A stretch of 64,000 nt of DNA from Blastomyces gilchristii SLH14081 (lineage: Eukaryota; Ascomycota; Eurotiomycetes; Onygenales; Ajellomycetaceae): positions 2,762,803 through 2,826,802 of the forward strand of contig NW_003101678.1 of the NCBI RefSeq assembly GCF_000003855.2. Reading direction: 5' to 3'. The position numbers were made by a program, and so were the translations under genes. Positions within the stretch are counted from its first letter, which is position 1, and each line of letters begins with the position of its first letter. Below, in pieces: positions 1-12,399 of the stretch. A model generated the notes under the pieces. It saw only the letters and a program-made list of their open reading frames with translations, was not told the DNA's origin and did no database searches.

Positions 1-1438
1 TGAGATCCTTTCCAGCTGCCTGCGAGCGGGGTGGTTGAGGTTTGAAGACTTGAGGCGTGTGGTAGCTGGTTAGAGGACGTGGGATATGGTGTCCTCCGTG
101 TTTCCCACCATCGGGGAAATAGTCGTGCAATAAGCGATTTTAATGCTGGGGTTGCTGCGGCCCAGATTGCACAGTTTGTTTCTATGTTGGCGTATGTGTA
201 TTTGGTATCGTATATTTGTTCCCTGGGGGTTTTGGAAAAGTTCTCAACGACTATTACAGCGCGTACGATTGAAAAGGCTGTCACACTAGCGGAAGAAAGG
301 TAAGAAGAGGTAACGAGTTAGCTGATTTTGATTTCTGGAATTGCATAGTGGTTTAAGAAAGGGACCACTGTGGGAATTTGTCACTGAGGCAAAATGATTC
401 AGCAGTTGGGGTCAGTCGGGTAAGAAGGATAACATACACAGCTCCAATGCTCAAATACAATCACAACCATAAATTTCTGCCTCCTTGTCATGTTTATCCC
501 CCATACGATAGCTGATGGAATAGACAAAAGCCAGGCATCCAGGATTATTGTAATCAGTGCCATTGTTAGAAAAAAGCCTCTCTGCGGGAGACAAGTTCCC
601 CCCTTGACCAGCTTTCCATCTTTCATCCCATTTTCATCAGCCCCAGCAGCTTGCTGAGCATTACGATCCATTTCCTCCGAATCCCAAGCATACTGTACAG
701 GTCTGCACTGGAATATATTGGCAAGGAAGATAGCGATCCCCGCGCAAAGGTTGACAACGAACAAGATACGAAGCGTTAGTACGACGTACTTGAGAAGGCC
801 TCTCAGACTGAGGATGAAAGCAAAGATAGATGCCCTCACGCAGGTGAGAATAGGAAAATAGAGGAGCTGATTTGCAAGGTTGTACTGCTTGCCCTTAATG
901 GTGTATGGGACGCGCCCTGGTGGAAAATATTCAGGTGGATACCCCTGCTTGGTGTGAATCGTATCTATACCTGCAAGTTAGAGGGACGATAGAATCTGAT
1001 CTGGGGCCTGTAAACGGAAAAAAAGAAAAGGAGGAGAGAGAAGCAGCAGAGGAGAGCCATAGGCAAAGCATGACTTACACCCCAACTGGTCGCACACATC
1101 CCTATCGCTAGAACCTAGATTTTCTTCAGTTAGATGGTGAAAAGTCATTCTTTCTTGGGATGGGAAAGGTTTCCATCCATACCACTGCAATTATCACAAA
1201 CACATCATCTATCGGCAATATCACATAAGTATTAGTTTGTCAGAAATATGCATAATAGCGACTGAGGGCCAACTATATAGAGAGAATGAATGGGTTTGCT
1301 TTGTATTTGGGCGCACTCACCCCATCCCCAATTCTTCAACAAATACCTGGAGAAAATGCGCAATGCGAACAGGGCAAGGCTTATGGCTGAAAAGACCGTG
1401 ATTACCACCAAAGCTTGCACATGGCTTTCTGGAGCCAT
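1..1438 (-). CDS. Rhodopsin-domain (PTH11-type) integral membrane protein, partial, with a 1-nt frameshift
   Basis: Seven-helix plasma-membrane protein of the fungal rhodopsin-domain family; ligand and signalling partner are unknown. Inferred exons (minus): 1438-1321, 1208-1183, 1114-1081, 970-438, 285 to beyond base 1. All junctions are GT-AG and phases agree, except that exon 4 needs one base removed from a TTT run near 450-452. Without that correction it ends in a charged tail and stop at 399. With it, the frame runs through donor GTATGT at 437-432 into exon 5, giving helix VI-VII sequence with the family motif ETNCAIWAAATPALKS. The start at 1438 gives a hydrophobic first helix (ALVVITVFSAISLALFALRI). 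Exons 2 and 3 are only 26 and 34 nt but restore helix II (DDVFVIIAVVVLAIG). The C-terminus lies outside the window. The indel may be a sequencing error at a homopolymer or a real pseudogene mutation. Confidence 0.8.
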
Positions 1439-2555
1439 GTTCTTCCAATAAACAGCCTGTCAAGTCACGAGAAGAGAACGCGAGAGCGCGCTTCCCCCTA
1501 TGAAATCGTGGCGACTTCGAATCTCGATAAGGCGGCCGTGGCGAAGTTGCTCGAATCCCAGAGGGGAGAGAGTGCTTAAAATCCAGAATAATGCAGTACT
1601 AATACATGGAAGGCAACAAAAACCAGAACGACATCGTCAGTTGGGATATGTAGACATTGGGAGTCGAAGATTTTGCCCACGGCAAAATCTCTATGGACAG
1701 CAAGCACACTCGTGTATGCCAGAAGAGAGCAGCAGTTTTCCCAGAGATAAAGACAGAGAAACAGAGAGAGAAGCTTGAGCCACCCCCGCCAATTCGATGC
1801 AGGGTGGGTTGGTAGAAGTGTAAAAGTCTGGCGGAGTTGGTGTATCCAGCTGCTTGTCTCCCCAGGTTTGCGGTCTAAACACCCCCTAGCGATAAAGACC
1901 GGGCGGGCTTGGTTGCAGAGTGCAAACCCGTACGGAGTAGTATGGACGACTATGGTATGGATACTGCACTAAAATAAGTTGATATCATACTATGCGAATG
2001 CCCTAACTCGCAAAGGGGACAAAGGTTTTAAAGGGTCTGCCCTCTGGAAAGGAACTAGAGGCATACCAGATCCGTAGTACGTACGCCTTTCAACCCTCGA
2101 ATCTCTGTACAGATGTACTCCGTACAGGGCTTGAATTGTGTAAGTTAGTAGTACATAGTCCGTCCAGTCCGTACATAGATGTGGCTGTCTGTCGAAAGTC
2201 AAAAGAGTAAACTCCGCCTGCCCTAACTAACCAATTTAGGCAAATGGGTTGTGGCGGGACAAGTTATTCGATTATGATCATCAGAACTAGGCATCTTATC
2301 ATTCCCTAGGTCATTATATCATAGATAATTTCTGTTGATAGTTTGCTCCAGCTACTGCACTCCCATGTCTCACATTCTATATAGAGAACCTCACTAGGTA
2401 GATTATAATAAACACAACATTGATCCTCCTACAGTTTCATTTCATTATTGACAGAAAGAAGAGAAGGAAAAAAATTATGAAAAATCCCCTATCACGGAGT
2501 TAAAATCCCCTGCGTAATCAGCGTTATATATATATAAATATTCTTCAACCGTGGT
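1439..2555. other. Intergenic region between the rhodopsin-domain gene and xanthine dehydrogenase
   Basis: No gene with coding-like sequence is seen on either strand; ORFs here are short and lack recognisable motifs. It is the promoter side of the rhodopsin-domain gene and the 3' side of xanthine dehydrogenase. It contains two copies of the nonamer TACGGAGTA (1931-1939 plus; 2116-2124 as TACTCCGTA). From about 2,270 to 2,545 it is AT-rich, as expected for a 3' flank. Confidence 0.5.
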
Positions 2556-5500
2556 TCAAATGGAAACAAAAAATCCATCACCCTGATCCTTCACCCGACT
2601 CCTTTCCACAATCGGATCGCAACAACTAATCCGAATCCTCTCCGGCGTCGCCGGACTCTTCAAGCTAAGCACCTCGTCAACCCCCCATTGTTTCCGTGCC
2701 GCCTTCAGCGCATCCCGTATCGCGAAGAAGACAGCACTACCCATGAAAAGCGGCGGTTCGCCAACCCCCCTGGATCGCTGGATGGTCCGGAGATTCTCCC
2801 ATTGCACATCCTTGAGCAAACTCACATTGAACACCTGCGGTATGTCTCTGAAGCCGGGGATTTTATACGTGCCCGGTCCACGGGTGAAAATCTGGCCCGA
2901 GGCCCGGTGCCAGAGGCTCTCTTCTGTCGTGAAGAGGCCCTGGCCTTGGATGAAGGCACCTTCGATCTGTCCGTAGTCGATAGCTGGGTTTATACTCCGT
3001 CCCACGTCCATTTTTATATCTGCGCGCAGCGGCGTCCAGTCGCCTGTTAACGTATCGATCTGGACTTCAGCTGCCGTAACTCCTTGGGTGAAGTAGTAGA
3101 ACATCAGGCCCTTGTTCTCGCCCCACGTATAGCCTATGTCGGGCGTCTTGTAGAAACCGTTTGCAGTGAGATTTACTCTGTCAAGATACGCTGCTTTGAC
3201 TAGCTGTTTCATCGTCGCGTCGGGCATTTTTTCCCTGTATGGTTGGAGGCGCTGGTTGAGCTGTTCGCAGGCATTAAAGACTGCATAGCCGTTGAGGTCA
3301 GAGCTTGCGGAGGCTGCCGTGGGAGATGCATTAGCCACGGTGTTGGTAGCCGTTTCAGAGATGAAGACGTCGGACTGAGGAACACCAAGTGCCTCTGCTG
3401 CGATCATGACCATTTTGGTATGCAGGCCTTGGCCCATTTCGGTGCCGCCGTGAGCAACAAGGACACTACCATCATTATACAAATGCACCAACGCACCAGC
3501 CTGGTTCAAGAATAGGGCAGTGTACGATATACCGAATTTTGTTGGAACAATAGCAAGGCCTCTTTTGGACCATTTGTGAGTTCGGTTATATTCCGTAACC
3601 GCTGCGCGACGGGAAGCATAATCCGACTCGTCCAGAACCTGCTGGTACATGAGAGGCACGTACCAATCGGCATTGAGAACCTGATTGAAATGCGTCTTGT
3701 CCCCTCGACTGTACATGTTTATCTCCTGAAGCTTTTCCACGGGGATGTTCAGATGATCCGCGATCTCTGACATGTATGTCTCAGCGAAAAATAGGCCTTG
3801 GGGTCCACCGAAGCCGCGGAATGCAGTGTTGGACACCGTATTTGTACGGCAGACATGCCCACGTACATGAACGTTAGGAATGTTATAGACACCATCAATG
3901 TGCGATAAACATCGATCAACCACCGCAGCAGACAGGTCTTGGGTATGGCCCGCGTTAGCATAAACATCGGCATCCAGCGCCAATAGCTTTCCTTCTTTTG
4001 AAACACCGACTTTCCAGTGGCAGAGAAACGGATGTCGTTGACCGGATGTCAGAATATCCTCATCACGATTCAACATGCAACGAACGGGGCGCTTAGATTT
4101 GGAGGCAGCCACTGCGCAGATACCAGCCAGCTGAACCGATCTAGATTCTTTCCCTCCGAACCCACCGCCAAGTCGTTTGACTCTCGATACAACCTTGTTA
4201 GATGCAACCCCAGTGACCTGGGCCACATACTCTTGCCTATGCAAATTGTTAATAAGTTCATTCTAAAATATCTCCTAGAAATTACAAGAAAAGAAGACGA
4301 ACTCACGTTTCGTTAGGGTTTTGCGTACTACTCCAAATCTCCATCTCCCCATCCTCTGGCTTGGGAATAGCCACGCACGCCTGGGTCTCAAGATAGAAAT
4401 GCTCCTGCCCGCCCATTCTTGAGACGCCAGTGAAAACATGATCCGCTGTGGCGAAGGCAGCCTCTGTGTCACCACGCTTAATATAAGGATTATGATGGTC
4501 ATAAAACGAGTTTGCTTCAATCGCTTGCTCAATGGTCAGAATGGCAGGTAACTCTTCATACTCAACCTTGACAGCTCGTGAACCCGCTTCGGCCAATCGT
4601 GCGGACGTAGCAAGAACCATCCCAATGGGCTGACCAGCTGTGAAAACCTCATCGACGGCAAAAAATACCTCATCAGCTCTTGGATGGCCCCACCAATTTG
4701 CTTCTGGGTTCGGCAGGCTGGTGTGATCGACGTAGTCGATTACACCTGAGATATCCAAAGCAGGGCTGAAATCGACGCTTAATAATTTTGCCCGAGGCTT
4801 TGTGGAAAGGACAAGGCACCCGTAGAGTTCGTTGTGCTGAGGGGGGATGTCATCTGTGTATTGGGCTTGACCTGTAGTCTGCTTCAGAGCAGCGACATGG
4901 GGTACCTCCTTTCCCAAAATGCGCTTTTCATATGACTTGGTAGCTGCATGATCTTTCTGACCAGAGGATATTTCTCGTTCGATTTCTGGGACCGCTTCGT
5001 TGTCGACCGTGGTGGTGTTCCCCTGGATACTGGAGAGCACATCGTGGTAAAACCGATAGAAGAACCCCAGCGCAAGAGTTTTCCTGTATGTTGGCATCCC
5101 ACCCGGAACTGAGGATGGAAGATCAAAATCCATTTCCAAAGCATTCATTACACCTTCAAGTGTGGCGGGATCAGCCCAGTCCTTTCCGACAAGGAAAGTT
5201 TGTGCTTGCCTAGCAGAGACGGTGGTTGGGGCCATGCCGCCGTATACTAGGTTCGCACTTGTCACGATATTTGAATCCGAGAGCGAGACCCGCGAAGCAG
5301 CATTGACAATGGCGATATCATCATCCTTTCTTTTTGCCTGCTTGTACGCCCGGAGATATTCCCGAGATTCCTGGCCTACGGGGATCCGCAACGATGCAAC
5401 GATAGAGTTGGCTGCCAAAGCCGTAGCTCGATATCCCTTGAAAAATTCTCCCATCGGAATCTCCGTATCTCCCTCTAGAGATTTTGCAACTAGGACCGTG

Positions 5501-6911
5501 TCAGTTGCAACGAAAACTGGATTTAGGTCGGATATCGGTGAAGCGGTTGTGATATTTCCTGCTGGCGAGGCAACATTGCGAATCTGCCTTCCAGCAAAGT
5601 ACTTGATTTGTTTCTTGATTGCAGCAAACACCTGGCCCTTATTTTGTCCATATCTCTTAACCGCTTCATCGCAAATAGCCTCCAAATCCGTCAAGGTGAC
5701 ATTCGCACCCAATTCCAAGCAATCGTCCTTGAAAACGTACTGTTTCAACTCTGGAATATCGCCAACATATACCGAGTCGACATATTGCATGGCCTTGAAC
5801 TTGACCTCAATCTGTGTCTCCGTGCTGCCCCCAATAATCTTGGCAGATGGACAAGCGTCCTTGATCTCCAATAACTGCTGCACGGTGACAGGACGGTACC
5901 AGCGTTTTTTCTTGTTTCCAAAGGCCAACGGTTTAAACTCATACTTTTGTAACGACGGAGGGAAAATCAACTCAGTATCGGGTTTATAGGGGATGAAATC
6001 CGGCGCATCGAAGGACTTCTCGATTGCGACACTGTCGTCATTACTGATCTCACCATTTGTTGACGCCTTATCCTTATCCATACAACAACCTCCCGATTGT
6101 TTCTTTTCCATGCAACAACCTGGCCCGCCGTTGGCACTTGCTTTCCTACAAGAAAATGACTGGGCGGCGTCGAGGATGGAGCGGTATCCAGTACACCGAC
6201 AAAGATTGCCATCGAATGCTTCTTCGATTGCATGTTCCGACGGAGCGGGGTCATTACGTAGCAGAGCATATAAACTCTAGTTATCCAAGATATGAATTAT
6301 TTAGTGAATGCGATTAAAAGCCACAGCACGTAGAGCGCAGTAGAAGGCATGCGTAACCCTTTTTATCAACCAAAAAAGGGGAGTTATAACATCTTACCAT
6401 GACAATACCCGGCGTACAAAACCCACACTGGCTACCATTCGCCACAGCGATTCTTTGTTGAACGGCATGCGGGCTTTTCACATCTCCAATCCCCTCCACT
6501 GTGATGACATGTTTCCCATCCACACTGACAAGCGGTGATAGGCAGGCGTTGACGGATGCATGGTATATTTGCTTGGTCGTGGGGTTCAGTTGCGAGATAA
6601 CCTGGAAAGGCACAGCCCGTTAACATCAACATATACCATCCAAGAGGAGATATCATATAAACATCACCTATACATACCACTGTACAAGCACCGCACCCGC
6701 CCTCTGCGCATCCCAGTTTGGTCCCCGTCAGCCCGACGCCCCTAAGATATTCCAACAAGGTGACCTCAGGATCGGCATTTTCCAGCACAACCTTTGATCC
6801 GTTGAGATAAAATCGGAGAGAACTGTCATATTTCTCTGTTACGGCGGCTAGTGTAGGGGTCTGCTTTAGGACTCTGGAGGAGTCGGGGAGCTGGAGGATA
6901 GCAGGAGCCAT
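2556..6911 (-). CDS. hxA: Xanthine dehydrogenase (purine hydroxylase), molybdenum-iron/sulfur-flavin enzyme
   Basis: Oxidises hypoxanthine to xanthine to urate with NAD+ in purine catabolism. Exons (minus): 6911-6678, 6601-6398, 6276-4307, 4236-2556; all GT-AG, in frame, 1362 aa, which is normal for the family. Visible domains: plant-type 2Fe-2S ([13 protein letters not shown], Cys 68/73/76 and a Cys near 98); second 2Fe-2S (CGFCTPG and [10 protein letters not shown], about 135-175); FAD domain with [14 protein letters not shown] near 292; molybdopterin domains with GGGFGGKE near 825, [22 protein letters not shown], and RGVGEPPLF with the catalytic Glu near 1292. A Cys-rich linker with two CCM motifs follows the Fe-S domain. 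The C-terminus (DPIVERSRV...GFFVSI) looks complete. The start Met precedes a conserved N-terminus; upstream in-frame codons have no family character. The paralogue HxnS (nicotinate hydroxylase) is the main alternative; I prefer HxA from overall resemblance. No purine-cluster neighbours are present. Confidence 0.93.
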
Positions 6912-7027
6912 GTTTCTTGCTTTTCCTGACTGTAAATAAGGGGAAGCTTCATTCGATCCTGAACAAAAGGATGGTCGTAGTATTTGTTTATGTGCGTAGA
7001 TGATGTGTACACGTTTACGTCGTAGGG

Positions 7028-7037
7028 TATATATATG
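7028..7037 (-). promoter_or_regulatory. TATA-like element upstream of xanthine dehydrogenase
   Basis: An alternating TATATATA run lies about 115 bp upstream of the xanthine dehydrogenase start codon, in a plausible position for a core promoter. GATA cores (sites for AreA-type nitrogen regulators, which control this gene in Aspergillus) occur nearby at about 7,125 and 7,172, but GATA is too short to be significant. I saw no clear CGG-N6-CCG UaY-type site. Confidence 0.3.
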
Positions 7038-7647
7038 GTCATCGCGTCGGGAGAGTGTAAGACCAGCTAGGTCATAGCTTTGTGCGCGATGTCTGGAAGC
7101 TTCGTAAGAGTGCAAAGCAAAGTAGATATCGAAATATGCAGGTAAGTTAAGGAACGCGCCAGCCATCAAGGAGTGATATTGGAACCGTCCAAGAGTGAGG
7201 AGGCGACGTGCTGTACTTATTCATTTTGCTCCTTGGGAGAAGATGGGGTGGGGTTTGCCGCTGCTTTTAGCATATTTAGCTCTATGTGGATGGATGGAAT
7301 CGTTATTCTAACCACTAAATAAATATTGTACCTACTCGGTACAAATTTGTAGTATTATTATTTGAATATTATATGCAAGATTTAACTAACTACTCTAATA
7401 ATAATAAAGTTACGTCATAACTATGGATTAAGTATTGCAAAAAATCTATTTGAATATCTAGGAGTACGATGTAAATACTGTAACTAGTTATCCACCGTGA
7501 CTGCAGAACTGGTGATACTCATCACTCATCAACACATTTAATACCTCACAACACCTAGAATATTTATATAGAAATTAAATGTCTATAGTAAATAACTTCT
7601 AATATATAAATTACAGGGTAAATATTAATTTTATTTTGATAATAAAT

Positions 7648-7850
7648 TTAAGGGGCTGAATCCCTTACTCTGGAGCAGCAGCATTTCCAAGGCAATTGTA
7701 TGTACAGCGTAACTTTAAGCTTCCTCTTAGCTTCCTCTAGCTCACTCAATGCCTTTACATCTGAACGATAGGGGCAATCATATTTGATATATATATATGT
7801 ATATCTCCAGCCATCGTCAAGCTTACCGTTGCCGTTGGAATCGAACAGTT
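7648..7850 (-). pseudogene. Orphan coding-like fragment with EF-hand-like loop
   Basis: Reading the minus strand from an acceptor-like CTAG at 7854-7851, one frame stays open for 66 codons to a TAA at 7650-7648. The sequence looks protein-like (FDSNGNGKLDDGW, then YDCPYRSDVKALSELEEAKRK). The D-x-N-x-N-G-x-L pattern resembles a calcium-binding loop. No matching upstream exon with compatible phase was found, and the sequence upstream contains stops. I do not recognise the parent family. It is most likely a decayed gene end stranded beside the transposon block, but it could be the last exon of a short gene. Confidence 0.3.
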
Positions 7851-7960
7851 CTAGTTATGATTGAGAGAGTCAGCTACATATACAGTACAATGTTTCCAAT
7901 TTCTGGCCCTTGTGTGCGAGCTCTGAGCATTGCTAACCTAGCTGTCAAAAGTCAAACTCC

Positions 7961-8083
7961 ATGAAGGAGTGCGGTGTCGTCGCCAGTGTTCGTCACCCTG
8001 TTTATAAAACCGCACCCGAGCCAGTTCTTGATGTACTGAGCGAGGAGCTCAGGCTCCGAACTGCCCAGCTCAAAAACCACTGA
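7961..8083 (+). pseudogene. Short coding-like fragment followed by poly(A)
   Basis: A 40-codon ORF starting MKECGVVASVRHPVYK has good amino-acid composition and includes the helix-like stretch EPVLDVLSEELRLRTAQL. After its stop, another frame stays open for about 30 codons to near 8,180, and a 29-nt poly(A) run follows at 8,229. That arrangement would suit a retroposed mRNA fragment with a frameshift, but no flanking duplication was found. Function unknown. Confidence 0.25.
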
Positions 8084-8228
8084 ATCTGATATCATCCTTC
8101 GACTTCAGATTGGACTGCATGTCCAGGCTACCAAGCCGCTATTGCAAACTTGCTCCATGTCAACCTCTAGTTACGGCTACTGAATCCTGCGACCTGGCGA
8201 GCAGCGACCACAGCTATATTTCGACGCC

Positions 8229-8257
<29 letters not shown>
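8229..8257. repeat. Poly(A) tract, 29 nt
   Basis: An uninterrupted run of 29 A on the plus strand in non-coding DNA, about 300 bp left of the transposon cluster. Two further long homopolymers occur in the window (39 T at 40,758 and 41 A at 46,090). Confidence 0.95.
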
Positions 8258-8260
<3 letters not shown>

Positions 8261-8551
8261 GCACTTTACAGAAATCGTGGTAACTGAGTTGCCCGGAGCG
8301 ATATCCGCCATGTTCTTCCATAGCCAGGTTCTTTCTTTCTTACTCCGGACAGTTCGGTGGTAGAGAATCGAGCTGAATCCGGGAAGAGAAGAGATGGTGA
8401 AATGGTCTATCTTACAACAACTGTGAACATACAAAAAGGATGTCAAGGAGGACACAGGAGGATTTTTGAGCTTGAATAGCTAAACTACCCCTGTTTTCTT
8501 CTCTTCTCTTTTCTTTTCTTCTATTTTGTTCTCTTGTGATGCCTCCCATGA

Positions 8552-8860
8552 TGTAAGGGGCCTACGCCGAATAGATCGGTATAATATTGATAGGTCTTAT
8601 ATAACAAAGATAAAAACGTTAGAGAAGGAAAGAAAGAGAAAGTGTGAGAATCAGCAATCAAGGTGGATATTTATACGCGTATGTGGTGGCGTACGCGGTG
8701 GAGCTTTGGGGCGGGAGAATATACACATGTTCATAGTGGCTGAGGATCAGTGATTGAGAATGACTGAGAATCAAAGTGTACATGTTCAAGAATGAAGTGA
8801 TTGAAATCTGTGAAGTGTAATGAAATAGTCTATATGATTGATCAGGCGCAGCCTGCTATA
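8552..8860 (-). repeat. 3' LTR of element A
   Basis: 309 bp, colinear with 35301-35609 and, inverted, with 9963-10271 and 30511-31333. Its left edge abuts CATGA. It is moderately mutated compared with the right-hand LTR. Confidence 0.92.
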
Positions 8861-9957
8861 TTAGTCCTCTCTTTCAGAAGCAGTTCTCATCAGTCAAGAG
8901 CTGCTGTTTCAGATAATATAGAACTCAAAGTTCAGGTCAGTTGATTGTAGTCAACTCATTTCATAAGATATTATCAGTCACAGTCACAGAATCTCTTATC
9001 AAGAATATTCTCAATCTCTCACTCAAGCTCATTATCTTCTTCTATGATATCTGATAACTGTCAGTCAGAAGTCAGTTGAGAAGAGAACAGATCAGTGACA
9101 GTGCAGTAAAACAAGCTTATATGAAATATATTATAAATTTCTGATAATGTGTTAAGATGATAGTTATGACTATCTAGAACTTCTATCACTTTATACTTAA
9201 TATAACAGTAATCTAGTGTATGAGATGAATATATAGTTTGTATATTCTTAAGATTCAATTATATCAGATCTTCTATCTTATATTATTTAGTGAGATCTCA
9301 GTGAATATTAATTTAATTCTCTTAATCTTGTTTTACAGTTATTATAAAGATCTCTGCTCAATCACAGATATCTTAGAGTTTTATTACTATATTATCAGTG
9401 ATCTGAATCAGACTGCAGAGATTCAGTGTGAACTGTGTAATCTTTAAAAGATTTAACACTTTTATATGATATTCATGTGTAAGAAAGAATGAGCTTATAT
9501 CTATTAAAATAACATCTCAACTGTTAATAGTGATCTCTGTGTATAGAAGAAGATTATATTAATTATCTTATAAGTAATTATAGAACTTATAAAGATAATT
9601 CTTCATAGTTTAAATTATCTATTCTGATACATTATCAGTCTCAGAGTGATAGATAGTTAATAGACAGTGTATAATTTTAAGAACTTAATAGATTCTTATT
9701 CAGAGAGTGCTTATAAATTAATAATTTTAATTTAATACTATAGATCTCAGTAATCTATATATCTGATAGAATAGACTCTATAAAAAAGCTTCAGTGACTT
9801 GTTCAGTATTTATCTTATTATAAGATTTCAATATTATATCTTTACTCAGTTAATTTACAATAATTAGAATATTTCTATAACTCTTACTCTTAAATAGATT
9901 AATAATAAAGTTAATTACTACATCTTATCAAATTCTATTGAAAATATTAAATAATTT
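8861..9957 (-). pseudogene. Integrase C-terminal half of element A (RIP-degraded)
   Basis: Reading minus, this is the part of element A's integrase beyond the element-B insertion, followed by the 3' untranslated part. The open stretch 9258-9061 begins MNLKNIQTIYSSHTLDYCYI and continues with YKVIEVLDS, the GPY/F-type integrase C-terminal module of Gypsy elements. The same module occurs at 24328-24525 in element B. The core region 9,300-9,950 has many stops. Confidence 0.8.
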
Positions 9958-9962
9958 TAATA

Positions 9963-10271
9963 TGTGATGAGCTGTGTCTGATCAATTATATAGACTATTC
10001 TGTTACACTTCACAGATTTCAATCACTTCATTCTCAAACATATACACTTCAATTCTCAGCTATTCTCAATCACTGATTCTCAGCTGCTACAAACGCGTGT
10101 ATATTCTCTCACTCTGAAGCTCCACTGTGTACATTATCATATACATGTATAAATATTCATCTTGATCACTGATTCTCACACTTTCTCTTTTCTTTCTTCT
10201 CTAATGTTTTTATCTTTGTTATATAAAACCTATCAATATTATACTGATCTATTCAGCGTAGGCCTCTTACA
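9963..10271 (+). repeat. 5' LTR of element B
   Basis: 309 bp, begins TGTGATGAG and ends CTCTTACA. It aligns over its full length with the other LTRs of this family. Compared with the least mutated copy (35301-35609) nearly all differences are C-to-T or G-to-A, mostly at CG, CC or GG. Confidence 0.9.
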
Positions 10272-10553
10272 CTATAAAAACATTCATTGTCTTCTCATCA
10301 GAAATAATTATTTATCAAGAGATATCTGAACACATAACAACATGTAAGAAATGAAGAAACAGTTAAACAGTTAAGCAGATACTGAGTTCTCAGATAGTTC
10401 TCAGATAGAAGCTTGCTTATCAGTCACTCTGATCTTATAACAAGATCTTATGAAGAGAATAAGATCTTATAAGAGAATATCAGTGAAAGACCTGAGAGTT
10501 CTGACACTTAGATATATAAGAATACAATTACACATCTGACAATTGATATAATC

Positions 10554-11700
10554 ATGTCTAATGATAATATGAAACTCTTAAACATGAGTATAGATGCAGT
10601 GCCACAGTGACTCTGAGTAATGTTAAAACTACAACAACAATAAATAGCTGATATACATGCAACTTAACAATGCTAATATGAAGAGATTTAATAACTAATT
10701 CACATAATTTTAACATCTACAGAATCAAATACAAAAGTATTGAAAGAATACTTAAATACTTCTGTATATTTTAATACTTCTGATCTCACTCTCTACTCAT
10801 TATGAAGAATGAAAATGCTTGTGAAACTGAGTGTAGATGAAGATGTCATTGATTTATTAATTAATCAAGATTAATATATCAATGAATGATTGAAAGATTG
10901 CATGAAACAGAAGTTTTATTCATGAATAAAAGTATATGAATCAGTGTTATGAACATCTGATAACATCATGAAATATCTTGATATTCTGTTTCAAGACACT
11001 GTTATACAACAGAAAGTATTAGATTGACTACAGAGTACTTAACAGAGAAACATTTCTCTTACAATATTCATCTCTGACTTCAACATCAAGATTCTAGAAG
11101 CAGGTAGTCAATCTTGAGAGAATTGAATAAAGATTAGTATGCTTAAGAAGATATTAACTTTCAAACTCTTACAAGCTCTTATAAGTATAGATAAAGATCA
11201 GACTTATAAAGGCTTCTGTACACAGCTCTGAATAATGAATGACTGTCTTACTAAGCTCAAGAATATATAGAACAGTGACAGAAGATATTATATCTCAGTA
11301 ACTTATACACTCATGCTGAGAAATAACAATAATGCAGATGCTATGAATTGAGTAGACTTAAATATCTATATATAAGTAAGAATCTCTGCTGTTCAGACAG
11401 GCTTTTAAGTCTCTGAGATCACTTCTGAAGAAGTTGCTGATTAATGTTAATATAAAGTATGTATTAACTGTAACTGATCAGAATACATTACTTTCAACTG
11501 CTGATTAATCTATGTATCTTCATACTTGAGAGAAAGATCAGTGTCTTCTCATTTGAAGAATAAATCAGTGTCTGTCTGTGTCAATCATGTTACATTAGAG
11601 AAAGATTCAGAAGATAACTATAAGAATATCTCAGTGAAACAGAGAAAAGATTAGCTTCTGTTCAAATTCATAAACAGAAGCTTAAAGAGGTCAGATAACA
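10554..11700 (+). pseudogene. Gag of element B (RIP-degraded) with zinc-knuckle remnant
   Basis: Starts at an ATG after the leader and is read in broken frames to just before the protease. The key feature is a C-x2-C-x4-Y-x4-C pattern at 11460-11501, which is a CCHC zinc knuckle with the His codon changed to Tyr by a C-to-T change. Such knuckles bind the retroelement RNA in the capsid. Many in-frame stops; non-functional. Confidence 0.65.
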
Positions 11701-11722
11701 ATAATTTAAAGAGAAGATAATA

Positions 11723-12016
11723 ATGAATACAATTCTTGTATCTACTGTGATTGATAATATATATAATATGAAAGTCATGATAGACAGCAGTCTATATTAC
11801 TATACAATAATAAAATCTTCAGTTGTAAGATATTATAATCTTCAGTATATCTCTTTATTAAAATCTCAACTCCTTGCAGAATTTGATGATTTAAAAGACA
11901 TTTGTACTCATTACATGATAAAGCTGATTATAGATGTGAAAGAACATCAACATAAAGATGTCTATATATATGAAGTTAATAATCTTGATTACAATCTTAT
12001 ACTAGAACTTGTCTGA
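11723..12016 (+). pseudogene. Retropepsin-like protease segment of element B
   Basis: A 97-codon stretch without stops that begins MNTILVSTVIDNIYNMKVMI and continues DSS. DSS occupies the position of the catalytic DSG/DTG triad, with Gly changed to Ser by GGC-to-AGC. The same ORF occurs inverted in element A at 33820-33527. It keeps a long frame only because few of its codons can be changed to stops; the altered active site argues against activity. Confidence 0.7.
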
Positions 12017-12399
12017 CTATCTAAACAAGATATCTTATTAAACACTTAAAACAGAAGCTTGATATTCTCTAACAATGATAGAATTCATGAAGATGATATT
12101 CATAAGACTATTAATCTGACACAGATCTCTGTCAATATCTATGAAATACTCAGAAAAAGAAGTCACTGAAAGAATCACTGACAGTAGAATTATATATCAA
12201 TCTATTTCATCAGTCTGATCAATATCAAAAAGACTCTAGAAAAATTATCTTATATTATAATAACAGATTCTTATACAAAACTCTCTTAATAATATTATAA
12301 ATATCTAGATATCTTCTGATAAGATAATATTATCAACATACTTCTCTTATAAGATCTCAGAGTGAATCACAGTATCAAGTTAGAGAAAAAGAATAATAA

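Noticed and set aside
5162..5989. 275-codon plus-strand ORF
   Set aside because: It is the antisense shadow of the xanthine dehydrogenase FAD domain; composition and motifs belong to the minus strand.
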